NCBI GenBank assembly: GCA_046154545.1
Contig: JBJXGC010000175.1
Coordinates: 1-51,706 of the forward strand
Direction of reading: 5' to 3'
Source: JBJXGC01 sp046154545
Lineage (GTDB): Bacteria; Chloroflexota; Dehalococcoidia; Tepidiformales; Tepidiformaceae
Length of the DNA stretch: 51,706 nt
This document shows positions 26,162 to 33,884 of the stretch, piece by piece (the stretch's first letter is position 1; the number at the start of each line of letters is the position of its first letter). Below the pieces are notes generated by a model. The model saw nothing but the letters and a program-made list of their open reading frames with translations. It had not been told where the DNA came from and did no database searches. The translations under genes and the position numbers were made by a program.

Positions 26162-26168
26162 GGGGAGT

Positions 26169-26174
26169 ATCTTA
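26169..26174 (-). promoter_or_regulatory. -10 box of hicB unit 1
   Basis: TAAGAT on the minus strand lies 7 nt before the GTG start; the same GGTAAGATACTCCC stretch precedes unit 2. Confidence 0.5.
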
Positions 26175-26187
26175 CCATCCGGCGGCC

Positions 26188-26400
26188 CTATTTGAGTGCG
26201 CGGAACTGCTCCTCAGTGACGCCGAGCTGACTCAGGATCGCGTGGTAAAGCCCGCCACCGATGTCCTGGTTCCCATGGATTGGAATCACCGTGCCACGGC
26301 CGTCGGGGTGCATCCAGATGCCGTGGCTGCCGCGCTGGCGCGTGCGTACGAAGCCCAGGGAGCGCGCGACCTTCTCGAACTCGCGGGCCTTAGCTGGCAA
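26188..26400 (-). CDS. hicA: HicA-type mRNA interferase toxin, unit 2 (intact)
   Basis: This 70-residue toxin has the double-stranded-RNA-binding-like HicA fold: AREFEKVARSLGF, RQRGSHGIWMHPDG with the catalytic His26, IPIHGNQDIGGGLYHAIL and QLGVTEEQF. HicA cleaves mRNA independently of translation. The TTG start (26400) overlaps the hicB stop, which couples toxin to antitoxin synthesis. It is the only one of three tandem copies with an uninterrupted frame. Confidence 0.88.
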   Translation of the reverse strand: MPAKAREFEKVARSLGFVRTRQRGSHGIWMHPDGRGTVIPIHGNQDIGGGLYHAILSQLGVTEEQFRALK

Positions 26401-26608
26401 CGGGAATGAGCTCGCGGATGTTCTCGGGCATAGGACGCCCATCTTCCGCGTACTGCTCCTGCCACATTTCGAAGACGCCGTCGAGTTCCGCGCGGGCCTC
26501 GCCGGGCGAATCTCCAACCGCGTGGCACCCGGGAATCGCAGGCACGTAGGCCACCCAGGTACCATCATCCGGCATTACGACCACGGTGTAGTCGGCGAGC
26601 GTCTTCAC
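26390..26608 (-). CDS. hicB: HicB-type antitoxin, unit 2
   Basis: This 72-residue short HicB differs from unit 1 mainly in the helix after GDSPGEARAELDGVF. It starts with GTG 26608; TAAGAT lies 6 nt upstream and there is no ribosome-binding site. It is the cognate antitoxin of the intact HicA. Confidence 0.88.
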   Translation of the reverse strand: MKTLADYTVVVMPDDGTWVAYVPAIPGCHAVGDSPGEARAELDGVFEMWQEQYAEDGRPMPENIRELIPVAS

Positions 26609-26614
26609 GGGAGT

Positions 26615-26620
26615 ATCTTA
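26615..26620 (-). promoter_or_regulatory. -10 box of hicB unit 2
   Basis: TAAGAT on the minus strand lies 6 nt before the GTG start, in the repeated GGTAAGATACTCCC stretch. Confidence 0.5.
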
Positions 26621-26634
26621 CCACCCCCGCCGCC

Positions 26635-26845
26635 TTACTTGAGCGCCCGGAACTGTTCCTCGGTGATGCCGAGCTGCTTGAGAACCAGGTGGTACAGCCC
26701 CCCAGCGATGTCGCGATTGCCGTGAATCGGGATCGTGGCGCCGCGCCCATCTGGGTGCAGCCAGACAGCGTGGCTGCCGCGCTGACGGTCGAGCCAAAAC
26801 CGAGCTTCGCGGCGACGCGCTGCAGTTCAGCGCATTAGCTGGCAA
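26635..26845 (-). pseudogene. hicA: hicA toxin gene, unit 3, two single-base deletions
   Basis: Against the 213-bp intact copy this one is 211 bp. One base is missing at codon 6 (26829-26830) and one at codon 18 (26794-26795, next to a T-run). The middle and end still read as HicA in the shifted frame: DRQRGSHAVWLHPDG, IPIHGNRDIAGGLYH, QLGITEEQFRALK with a TAA stop at the position homologous to unit 2. No normal start serves that frame, so the toxin should not be made. Confidence 0.77.
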
Positions 26846-27053
26846 CCGCGACAAGCTCCCCGACATCGTCTGGCATAAGCTCGCCCCGTTCCTGGTATAG
26901 CTCGCGCCACACGTCAAAGACCAGAGCTAATTCGAGCCGGGCGTCCTCGGAGGTATCACCCATTGCATGGCAGCCCGGAATGGCCGGAACGTATGCGAGG
27001 AAGACACTTTCGTCGGGCCTGATTACGACGGTGTAGTCATCGAGTGTCTTCAT
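26835..27053 (-). CDS. hicB: HicB-type antitoxin, unit 3
   Basis: This 72-residue short HicB is the most diverged of the three (DYTVVIRPDESVFLAYVPAIPGCHAMGDT). It starts with ATG 27053, 22 nt after the dxs stop. TATACT lies 6 nt upstream, so it could be transcribed by itself without a leader. Its toxin partner is frameshifted, leaving an orphan antitoxin that may still protect against the unit 2 toxin. Confidence 0.86.
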   Translation of the reverse strand: MKTLDDYTVVIRPDESVFLAYVPAIPGCHAMGDTSEDARLELALVFDVWRELYQERGELMPDDVGELVAVAS

Positions 27054-27059
27054 GTCCGC

Positions 27060-27065
27060 AGTATA
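27060..27065 (-). promoter_or_regulatory. -10 box of hicB unit 3
   Basis: TATACT on the minus strand lies 6 nt before the ATG start, within the 22-nt gap after dxs. Confidence 0.55.
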
Positions 27066-27075
27066 CCGCGCCGTC

Positions 27076-28992
27076 CTACGCGTTGACCGCCACGCGCTTG
27101 CGCGCCTCAAGGGCCGCCTTCGCGCGGCCCGCGATGCCGGCGCCGTCGAGCTGGTAGATGGCACGCATCGTGCTCTGTGGACCGTGATCGACGATCGCGT
27201 CGGGCATCGTGATGGCGTCGGCGAACGTCGCCGCGAGGCCGCGCTCCGCGAGGCAGTCGAGGACGGCCTCACCGAAGCCACCCGCCTTCACGTTCTCCTC
27301 AGCGGTCACCACCGCGCCCGTCCGGAGGGCGACGCTGGCCAGCAACTCATCGTCGAGCGGCTTGGCGAAGCGGGCGTTCACGACCGTCGCACTGATGCCG
27401 GACTCATCCAGGATGTCCGCGGCTTTCAGGCATTCGGTCACGGTGGCGCCGAAGCCGATGAGGGCAAGGTCGTTGCCCTCGCGCAGGATCTCCCCTTTGC
27501 CGATAGGGAGTTGGCGCATCGGCAGGTCGGTCGGCGCGCCCGGCCCGGAGCCGCGCGGGAAGCGCACCGCGAAAGGGCCGTCGAGGTACTGGACGCCGGT
27601 GTAGAGAAGGTCGCGGAGTTCTCGTTCGTCCTTCGGCGCGGCGATCACCATGTTCGGGAGGCAGCGTAGGTACGAAATGTCGATGAACCCCTGGTGGGTC
27701 TTGCCGTCGTCGCCGACAAAGCCCGCGCGGTCGAGAGCGAAGACGACGGGGAGCCCCTGGACGACAACGTCGTGGACGATGGAGTCGAATCCGCGCTGAA
27801 GGAATGTCGAGTAGATGGCCGCGATCGGGCGCATGCCCTCGGTCGCCAGACCGGCGGCGAAGGTCACGGCGTGTTGCTCCGCAATCGCCGTGTCGATCAC
27901 GCGGTCGGGGTGCTTCTTGTGGACCGGCGCCAGTGCCGTACCCTCAAGCATCGCCGCCGTGATCGCCACCACCCGGCTATCGGACTCGATGAGCTCCTGC
28001 GTGGCGTCCGCGAAGACCTGAGAATAGGTCGGCAGCGGGGCCGGCGCCCCCGGGGTCGCCGGCTTCTTGAGCCAGAATGTGCCCGAGTGTGACTTGATTG
28101 GGTCGGCGGCCGCTTCCGGGATGCCATGGCCCTTCTCCGTGAGGATGTGAAGCAGGACGGGCCGGCCGCCATCCCCCACCTTTTTGATCGCCCCGAGGGT
28201 TGCCTCAAGCTCGTGGATATCATGTCCATCGACAGGCCCGTAGTACTCGAAGCCGAACTGCTCCCAGAACGAGGCAGGCACCAGCAGGTCGCGCATCGAG
28301 TTCTTGACCCGCTTGCCGATGTCCCAGGCCTGTTTGCCGAGCGGAAGGTGTTCGACCACCGAGCCCACTTCCCGCTTCGCGTTGCGGTAGAGCGGGTCGA
28401 TCCGGATCTTATTCACATTCCGCGAGAGCGCCCCCACATTCGGCGAGATCGACATCGCGTTGTCGTTGAGGACGACGATGAATCGGCCCGTGTGGAGATG
28501 GCCGGCGTGGTTCATCGCCTCGAGCGCCATCCCGGCCGTCATCGCACCGTCGCCTACGACCGGGATCACCCAGGAATCCTCGCCCTTGAGGTCGCGGCCG
28601 TAGGCCATGCCAAGCCCGGCCGAGATGGCCGTGCCGGCGTGACCGGCGCCGAAGGCGTCATGCTCCGACTCCTTGCGGTCGGCGAAGCCGGAAAGCCCCT
28701 GGAACTGGCGGATCGTGTTCATCCGATCCTTTCGGCCAGTGAGAATCTTGTGGACATAAATCTGGTGGGACACATCCCAGAGGATCTTATCCTTCGGGCT
28801 ATCGAAGAGGCGGTGGAGCGCGATGGACAGTTCCACGACACCGAGGTTCGAGGCGAGGTGCCCGCCACCGCCGATGCACTGCACCGTATCGACGAGGAAG
28901 GTCCGGATTTCGCCCGCGAGGGCCTCGAGTTCCGGGTAGGAGAGCTTGTGGAGGTCGGCCGGCTTATCGATGCGGTCCAGCAGGTTTGTCAT
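27076..28992 (-). CDS. dxs: 1-deoxy-D-xylulose-5-phosphate synthase
   Basis: This 638-residue thiamine-diphosphate enzyme condenses pyruvate and glyceraldehyde 3-phosphate, the first step of the MEP isoprenoid pathway. Visible are GGGGHLASNLG (41-51), the ThDP/Mg motif GDGAMTAG (148-155) with NHAG after it, the catalytic Glu region AIAEQHAVTF, and DRAGFVGDDGKTHQG. The three transketolase-like domains are complete. The ATG at 28992 is in an ATGA overlap with hpnG; the longer frame to 29130 is not needed. Its place in the hopanoid operon suggests that precursor supply is co-expressed with hopanoid synthesis. Confidence 0.96.
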   Translation of the reverse strand: MTNLLDRIDKPADLHKLSYPELEALAGEIRTFLVDTVQCIGGGGHLASNLGVVELSIALHRLFDSPKDKILWDVSHQIYVHKILTGRKDRMNTIRQFQGLSGFADRKESEHDAFGAGHAGTAISAGLGMAYGRDLKGEDSWVIPVVGDGAMTAGMALEAMNHAGHLHTGRFIVVLNDNAMSISPNVGALSRNVNKIRIDPLYRNAKREVGSVVEHLPLGKQAWDIGKRVKNSMRDLLVPASFWEQFGFEYYGPVDGHDIHELEATLGAIKKVGDGGRPVLLHILTEKGHGIPEAAADPIKSHSGTFWLKKPATPGAPAPLPTYSQVFADATQELIESDSRVVAITAAMLEGTALAPVHKKHPDRVIDTAIAEQHAVTFAAGLATEGMRPIAAIYSTFLQRGFDSIVHDVVVQGLPVVFALDRAGFVGDDGKTHQGFIDISYLRCLPNMVIAAPKDERELRDLLYTGVQYLDGPFAVRFPRGSGPGAPTDLPMRQLPIGKGEILREGNDLALIGFGATVTECLKAADILDESGISATVVNARFAKPLDDELLASVALRTGAVVTAEENVKAGGFGEAVLDCLAERGLAATFADAITMPDAIVDHGPQSTMRAIYQLDGAGIAGRAKAALEARKRVAVNA

Positions 28993-29690
28993 TGGGGTGC
29001 AACCTCCACCAGGTCCAGGGTTTCGACTGACTTCGCCGTCTGGGCGGCGCGGATGACGAGTGGCACCGTTGCCCGGAGGCCGCGGATGGCGAGCGGAAAC
29101 TGGCGGGCCAGTCTCGCATAACCGGGCCACTCCCAGGGCCTGAGGGCGGCGGAGCGAAGGGCCGCCCCGTCGCCGCTCTCAGCGTCCCATTTCGCAAGAC
29201 TAGCGGGCAAGGCCTGCGCTGCGGTATCCACGACAGCCCTAACGGCCAGCCAGCGCACCCCGGCTTCGCGGGCGGCACGGGCGATATGGTACGTCTCCAT
29301 ATCGACGCCGCCTGCGCCATGTTCGTTCCAGGCGTCCCGCTTCCCATCGCGGGTCGCGATGGGCTGGTCGATAGTGAGCAGACGGGAGTAGACGAACTTA
29401 CTGGCGTGCTCGTGGAGGGCCTTGCGGACATCGTCGAGGAGGAAGCGGTCGGGCTCGAGGATGTCGAATCCGGGGGCCAGCACGTGGCGGGCGACGATGA
29501 TGCCGCCGGGGCCGATGGACGGGTCGAGTGCGCCACAGACGCCAGCGACGAGGACCAGTCCGGGCCTCGACTCAGCCAACCGGGCACGCACGGTTTCGTA
29601 GGCGGCCGGACCCGCCCCGCTCACGAACGCTTTCCGGGCACCGAACGCGTTGGCTTCGCGCTCAGTCGGGATGACAAGCAGCGTCTTCAT
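28989..29690 (-). CDS. hpnG: Hopanoid-associated nucleoside phosphorylase HpnG
   Basis: This 233-residue protein is of the purine nucleoside phosphorylase/MTA-SAH nucleosidase superfamily. It has LVVAGVCGALDP-like glycine motifs (VLVAGVCGALDPSIGPG) and VDMETYH, the family's VDMES-type motif. In hopanoid makers HpnG removes adenine from adenosylhopane to give a ribosyl-hopane derivative. It lies directly between hpnH and dxs, with ATGA overlaps at both ends, which supports this role over general nucleoside salvage. Confidence 0.9.
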   Translation of the reverse strand: MKTLLVIPTEREANAFGARKAFVSGAGPAAYETVRARLAESRPGLVLVAGVCGALDPSIGPGGIIVARHVLAPGFDILEPDRFLLDDVRKALHEHASKFVYSRLLTIDQPIATRDGKRDAWNEHGAGGVDMETYHIARAAREAGVRWLAVRAVVDTAAQALPASLAKWDAESGDGAALRSAALRPWEWPGYARLARQFPLAIRGLRATVPLVIRAAQTAKSVETLDLVEVAPQ

Positions 29691-30712
29691 CCCGGCTTGC
29701 GGCCCGCCAGCGTCGCCACACCGGCCCGAATGCCTTCGAGCGGGCTCTTCATGGTGGCCGCGACCGCCGTCGCCTCATAGCCGCAGTGGGCCATGCAGTT
29801 CGTGCACCGGCTGTCACGGCCGTAGCCGTAACGGTCCCATTCGGTCTCTTCCATGAGTTCGGCGAACGTCTGGACGTAGCCTTCGTTCATGAGGTAGCAG
29901 GGGCGCTGCCAGCCCATCACGGTGCGCGTCGGGTTGCCCCAGGCGGTGCACTGCATCCCGACCTTCCCCTCGAGGAACTGGAGGAAGAGCGGCGAGTGGT
30001 TGAACTTCCATTTCGCCCGCTCGGGAAGGGAGAGGATTTCGTGGAACTTGCTGATCATCTGGGGGCGCTGGAGGAACACCTTCTGGTTCGGCGCCTTCGG
30101 GTAGTCGTACCCCGGCGAGACCATCAGCCCATCGACCTTCAGGTCGTTGCAGAGGTAGTCGAAGAGTTCGCGCATGTCGTCCGTCGAGCTATCGGCGAAC
30201 ACGGTCGTGTTCGTGGTCACCCGGAAGCCGAGGCGCTTGGCCTCCTTGATGGCGGCCACGGCCTTATCGAACACGCCTTTGCGGTCCACCATCTCGTCAT
30301 GGAGGTCACGCATCCCGTCCATGTGGATGGTCAGGCAGAGGTATTGAGATGGCTTCAGCTTCGGCAGCCAGCGTTCGAGGAGGATGGCGTTGGTGCAGAG
30401 GTGGATGAACTTCTTGCGCGCCACGAGCCCCTCGACGATGCGGTCGATCTCGGGGTGGACGAGCGGCTCACCGCCCGCGATGGAGACGACGGGCGCGCCA
30501 CACTCGTCGGCAGCGGCCCAACACTCCTCGGGCGAAAGGTAGGTGTTCAGGATCTCTTCCGGGTGCTGAATCTTCCCGCAGCCGACGCAGGCAAGGTTGC
30601 AGCGCCAGAGCGGTTCGAGCATCAGCACTAACGGGTAGCGCTTCTTGCGGGCGATCTTCTGCTTCACGATGTAGGAACTGACTGCGATGGCCTGTGCCGC
30701 CGGGACTCCCAT
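29687..30712 (-). CDS. hpnH: Adenosyl-hopene transferase HpnH (radical SAM)
   Basis: This 341-residue radical SAM enzyme has the cluster motif C38-N-L-A-C42-V-G-C45, a GGEPLVHPEI motif that binds SAM, and a C-terminal cysteine-containing part (SRCTNCMAHCGYEATA) typical of HpnH. It couples the 5'-deoxyadenosyl group to diploptene (hopene) to give adenosylhopane. The stop overlaps the hpnG start (ATGA). It lies 2 nt downstream of hpnE. Confidence 0.96.
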   Translation of the reverse strand: MGVPAAQAIAVSSYIVKQKIARKKRYPLVLMLEPLWRCNLACVGCGKIQHPEEILNTYLSPEECWAAADECGAPVVSIAGGEPLVHPEIDRIVEGLVARKKFIHLCTNAILLERWLPKLKPSQYLCLTIHMDGMRDLHDEMVDRKGVFDKAVAAIKEAKRLGFRVTTNTTVFADSSTDDMRELFDYLCNDLKVDGLMVSPGYDYPKAPNQKVFLQRPQMISKFHEILSLPERAKWKFNHSPLFLQFLEGKVGMQCTAWGNPTRTVMGWQRPCYLMNEGYVQTFAELMEETEWDRYGYGRDSRCTNCMAHCGYEATAVAATMKSPLEGIRAGVATLAGRKPG

Positions 30713-30714
30713 AA

Positions 30715-32085
30715 CTACACTCCCCCACTCTCGTCTGATGGCGTCTCAGAAGCTTTCAATTGTACATCCAGTTCACGGGCGGCGGTAACGCCGCTCCGGA
30801 CCGCGCCCTCCATGGTGGCGGGCCAGCCCGTACCTGTATATGAGCCCGCTAACACAATTCCTGGGATCGGCGTCCGCGGACCCGGGCGCAGGAGCCCCGG
30901 CGCCGGCACGAAGGTCGCGTGAGGCTCCTTGATCGCGTTGAAGGCGATCAATTGAGCCCCGCGTGCACCGGGCACGGCGTCCCGCAGCTGCGCCAGGAAG
31001 CGCGCCTCCAGCTCGCCGCGGTCGAGGGCCATGTACGGCCCCGCTGCGCTCAGGGAGACCACCACGTGATGCCTCCTCGGCATCGCAGGCGTATCGAGAC
31101 GGTCGCGATTGAACACCCACTGCAGTTCGCTATCGACGAAGGCCGCGAAGGGCCAATCCGCGATCGGCCGGTCGAACCAGAAGTGGAGGTTGATGATCGG
31201 TGCGGTTGTGAAGTCTCCCAGGGCGGCGAACGGCGCCATCGTCCGGAAGCGCCCCGGGACGAGGCAACCTGCCTCGCCAGGGGGTAAGGCCAGCACGGCC
31301 CCGTGTGCGGAGACGGCCGCGCCACGGGAGAGGTGGACCGCGACGCCGCCGCCCTTAGCGGGTTCGACGCCGCGCACCTCGAGGCCGGTGACGACGCCGC
31401 CGCCCCGGGCTTCGATGTACGCGATCGCCGGGGCCACGTGGAGCTCACTCAGGGGTACCGCGCCGAGCCCCACCGCAGACGAAGTCGAGTTCTTCAGGAA
31501 GCCTTCCCGAAGCACGAAAAGCGCGTCGGCCGCACTCGCTTCGGCGGACCGGCAGTTCAGCGTGGGGACGAGCATGAAGTCCCAGAAATCGCGGATCGCC
31601 CGCGCAGACTGGTCCTGGGCACTGAGCCAGTCGCCGAAGGAGGCGGCGTGGAGCGAGAGGCGCTCCGGTTCGCTCATCCGCCAGATGCGGACCAGGAGCC
31701 AGCCGGCGCGTAGCCGATCGCCCAGGGCGAGGTGGCCATACACGGCGAACGACGGCGCCAGGTGGAGCGGGGCCGGGAGTGGGAGGGCGCGGAGCCGGCA
31801 CATCCGTCCTCCGGCCCCGAAGACGCGGACGTTCAGGCGGCGCTGGCGGCGGGTGCGGCCCAACGTGCCAATCCGGCCCAGGAATGCGGCGTACTCGGTC
31901 GTGCAGGCCATGAAGACGTGCTGGCCGTTATCGACCAGGTCTCCCGTTTTGCGGTCCGCGAAGGAATAGGTCTTGCCACCCGCCCAGGGTCGTTTTTCGA
32001 TCAGCGTGACGGTGTGGCCGAGGTCGCTTAGGTCACAAGCGGCCGCGAGCCCGGCCAGTCCGGCGCCGACGACGGCGACCTTCAT
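30715..32085 (-). CDS. hpnE: Hydroxysqualene dehydroxylase/squalene-associated FAD desaturase HpnE
   Basis: This 456-residue FAD enzyme of the phytoene-desaturase/amine-oxidase group has VGAGLAGLAAA (6-16), EKRPWAGGKTYSF and a C-terminal FAD motif (GIVLAGSYTGTGWPATMEGA). HpnE reduces hydroxysqualene to squalene, the last step of the HpnCDE route. ATG 32085 lies in an ATGA overlap with hpnD; the frame continues upstream to 32241 inside hpnD, but that is an artefact. Its order after hpnC and hpnD matches known clusters. Confidence 0.94.
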   Translation of the reverse strand: MKVAVVGAGLAGLAAACDLSDLGHTVTLIEKRPWAGGKTYSFADRKTGDLVDNGQHVFMACTTEYAAFLGRIGTLGRTRRQRRLNVRVFGAGGRMCRLRALPLPAPLHLAPSFAVYGHLALGDRLRAGWLLVRIWRMSEPERLSLHAASFGDWLSAQDQSARAIRDFWDFMLVPTLNCRSAEASAADALFVLREGFLKNSTSSAVGLGAVPLSELHVAPAIAYIEARGGGVVTGLEVRGVEPAKGGGVAVHLSRGAAVSAHGAVLALPPGEAGCLVPGRFRTMAPFAALGDFTTAPIINLHFWFDRPIADWPFAAFVDSELQWVFNRDRLDTPAMPRRHHVVVSLSAAGPYMALDRGELEARFLAQLRDAVPGARGAQLIAFNAIKEPHATFVPAPGLLRPGPRTPIPGIVLAGSYTGTGWPATMEGAVRSGVTAARELDVQLKASETPSDESGGV

Positions 32086-32990
32086 TTCGGACGGATGAGC
32101 GCGGCGCCCGCCCAGAGCTTCCCAATGGCGAACAGTTTCTCGGGCGTACTCAGGCTGACCCGCTCGGAGATGACGTTGTACTCGCGCTTCTCGATGCGCT
32201 TGAGGATGTCGAAATAGACGCCCTGGAGCACGTTCACGCACATCCGCGAACGGAGGTCGAGCAACGGGAGGAGGCGCTTGCCGCTGCGGAAGTGGTGGCG
32301 CGCCCGCTTGCCCTGGAGCTGCATGAGTGAAACGAAGCGGTCGTCGTAGACGCCGTTCAGGATGTCGTCTGAGGTGAGCCCGAACTGGGCGAGCTCTTCC
32401 TGGGGAAAGTAGACGCGCCCGCGAGTGGCGTCCTCGGCGACGTCTCGCATGATGTTCGTGATCTGGAGGCCGATGCCCATGTCGATGGCGAACTGGCGAG
32501 CGCGAGGGTGGGCCCGCGTACCGAACACGGCCGTGCAGATGAGGCCGACCATTGAGGCGACGCGGTAGCAGTACTGGTGGAGGTCGGTCCAGGTCACGTA
32601 ACGGTTGATCGTGAAGTCCATTTCGACGCCATTCACGAGCTCGTCAAAGAACTCGCCGGGGATGTCGAATGCGTCGAAGGCTGAGCCGAGGGCCGTAAAC
32701 AGCGGGCCTTCCCGTTCGCCTTCGGCGCAGGCGTGAAGCCGCGCGCGGGCCGCCGCGAGCTGTCGCACCTGCTCGTCGCGGTCGGTCAGTTCGTCGGCGA
32801 TGTCATCGACGTAGCCGCTGAAGGCGTAGGCCGCGTAGATCGCGTTGCGCTTCTCTTCCGGGAGGATGGCGAAGGCGTAATAGAAGTTCTTCGCCCGCTC
32901 CTTGGTATAGGCCTTGCACCACGCCTGGGCGTCGATGAGGGACGTGGGCGCGGTGCTCCCGGCTTCGCGAGCCAGCGTTTCGACCGACAT
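32082..32990 (-). CDS. hpnD: Presqualene diphosphate synthase HpnD
   Basis: This 302-residue head-to-head prenyl synthase of the squalene/phytoene synthase family has the first Asp motif YVDDIADE (60-67; Asp62, 63, 66) and the second RDVAED (182-187), followed by GRVYFPQEEL. The NFYYAF-LLP-type stretch (about 35-44) is the HpnD/phytoene synthase form. It joins two FPP molecules to presqualene diphosphate. It lies 9 nt downstream of hpnC. Confidence 0.95.
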   Translation of the reverse strand: MSVETLAREAGSTAPTSLIDAQAWCKAYTKERAKNFYYAFAILPEEKRNAIYAAYAFSGYVDDIADELTDRDEQVRQLAAARARLHACAEGEREGPLFTALGSAFDAFDIPGEFFDELVNGVEMDFTINRYVTWTDLHQYCYRVASMVGLICTAVFGTRAHPRARQFAIDMGIGLQITNIMRDVAEDATRGRVYFPQEELAQFGLTSDDILNGVYDDRFVSLMQLQGKRARHHFRSGKRLLPLLDLRSRMCVNVLQGVYFDILKRIEKREYNVISERVSLSTPEKLFAIGKLWAGAALIRPK

Positions 32991-32999
32991 GTCATCCCC

Positions 33000-33884
33000 C
33001 TACAGGCCGAGCTTCATCTGCAGCCCGCTCGTGAGCGCCATCCAGGCCTTCTTTGGCTTCGAAATGGTTGGGCGCTGGCTGAGCACATCGTACCGCGCCC
33101 CCTCGATAGCGGAGAGGATCGCTTCTCCGCCGAGGCGAAAGAGGCGCACGTCAGCCCGCGCTGACCGGCGGATGGCCGGTTCGAGCGCCCGCCCTTCGGC
33201 GAAGAGGCCCCGGGCCCGCTCGACCTCGAACTTCATCAGGCGGCGAAAGGCCGGCGTGATCCGCCGCTGGGCGATGTCGTCTTCGCTCACTCCGTATCGG
33301 TCCAGATCTTCGCGCGGGATGTAGACCCGGCCCTTCTCCCAATCGACCGTCACGTCCTGCCAGAAGTTCGCGAGCTGGAGGCCGATGCAGGTGGCGTCGG
33401 AAAGGGCCTGGCGCCGGCTGTCGCGGTAGCCGAGGACGGCGAGCACCATCCGGCCGACCGGTGTGGCCGAATGCTCACAGTAGTGGAGGAGCTCGTCCCA
33501 GGTCGCGAAGCGGGTGACCTCCTGGTCCATCCGGTTCGCTTCGATCAGCTTCTGAAACGGGTCAGGCGGAATGTGGTAGCGGTCGATCGTGTGGCCGAGT
33601 GCGACGAATAGCGGTTCGTCCCGCATACCTTCGTAGCAGCGGAGGAGGGCGCGCTCCCAATCGGCGAGCAGGGCCAGGCGGTCACCCTCGGCCTCGTCGC
33701 CGAGGTCGTCCGTGAAGCGGCAGAACGAGTAGAGCGAGTAGAAATGTGGGCGCACGGCCCGCGGCAGGACCCAGGAGACCACGCCGAAGTTCTCCTGGTG
33801 GGCGCGCGTGTACTCCCGGCACCAGGCGTACGCCTCCCGGAGGCTTTGGGAGCGCGCGCCAACGGCCCGCTCGCTCACGACCAT
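33000..33884 (-). CDS. hpnC: Hydroxysqualene synthase HpnC
   Basis: This 294-residue member of the squalene/phytoene synthase family has FTDDLGDE (57-64) and a second motif QDVTVD (176-181) followed by WEKGRVYIPREDL. The ANFWQDV form and the NFGVVSWVLP stretch are characteristic of HpnC and not HpnD. It converts presqualene diphosphate to hydroxysqualene. Its ATG (33884) lies inside the 3' end of shc (10-nt overlap). Confidence 0.95.
   Translation of the reverse strand: MVVSERAVGARSQSLREAYAWCREYTRAHQENFGVVSWVLPRAVRPHFYSLYSFCRFTDDLGDEAEGDRLALLADWERALLRCYEGMRDEPLFVALGHTIDRYHIPPDPFQKLIEANRMDQEVTRFATWDELLHYCEHSATPVGRMVLAVLGYRDSRRQALSDATCIGLQLANFWQDVTVDWEKGRVYIPREDLDRYGVSEDDIAQRRITPAFRRLMKFEVERARGLFAEGRALEPAIRRSARADVRLFRLGGEAILSAIEGARYDVLSQRPTISKPKKAWMALTSGLQMKLGL

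Larger units (their letters stand above)
25741..27053 (-). repeat. Tandem array of three hicBA units, 447-bp period
   Basis: The hicA stop codons are at 25741, 26188 and 26635, exactly 447 bp apart. The hicB starts are at 26161, 26608 and 27053 (447 and 445 bp). Each unit is a 219-bp hicB whose stop overlaps a TTG-started hicA, then 26 nt to the next unit. The 445-bp interval is explained by two single-base losses in the third hicA. All units lie between dxs and the prenyl synthase gene on the same strand. Confidence 0.85.
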
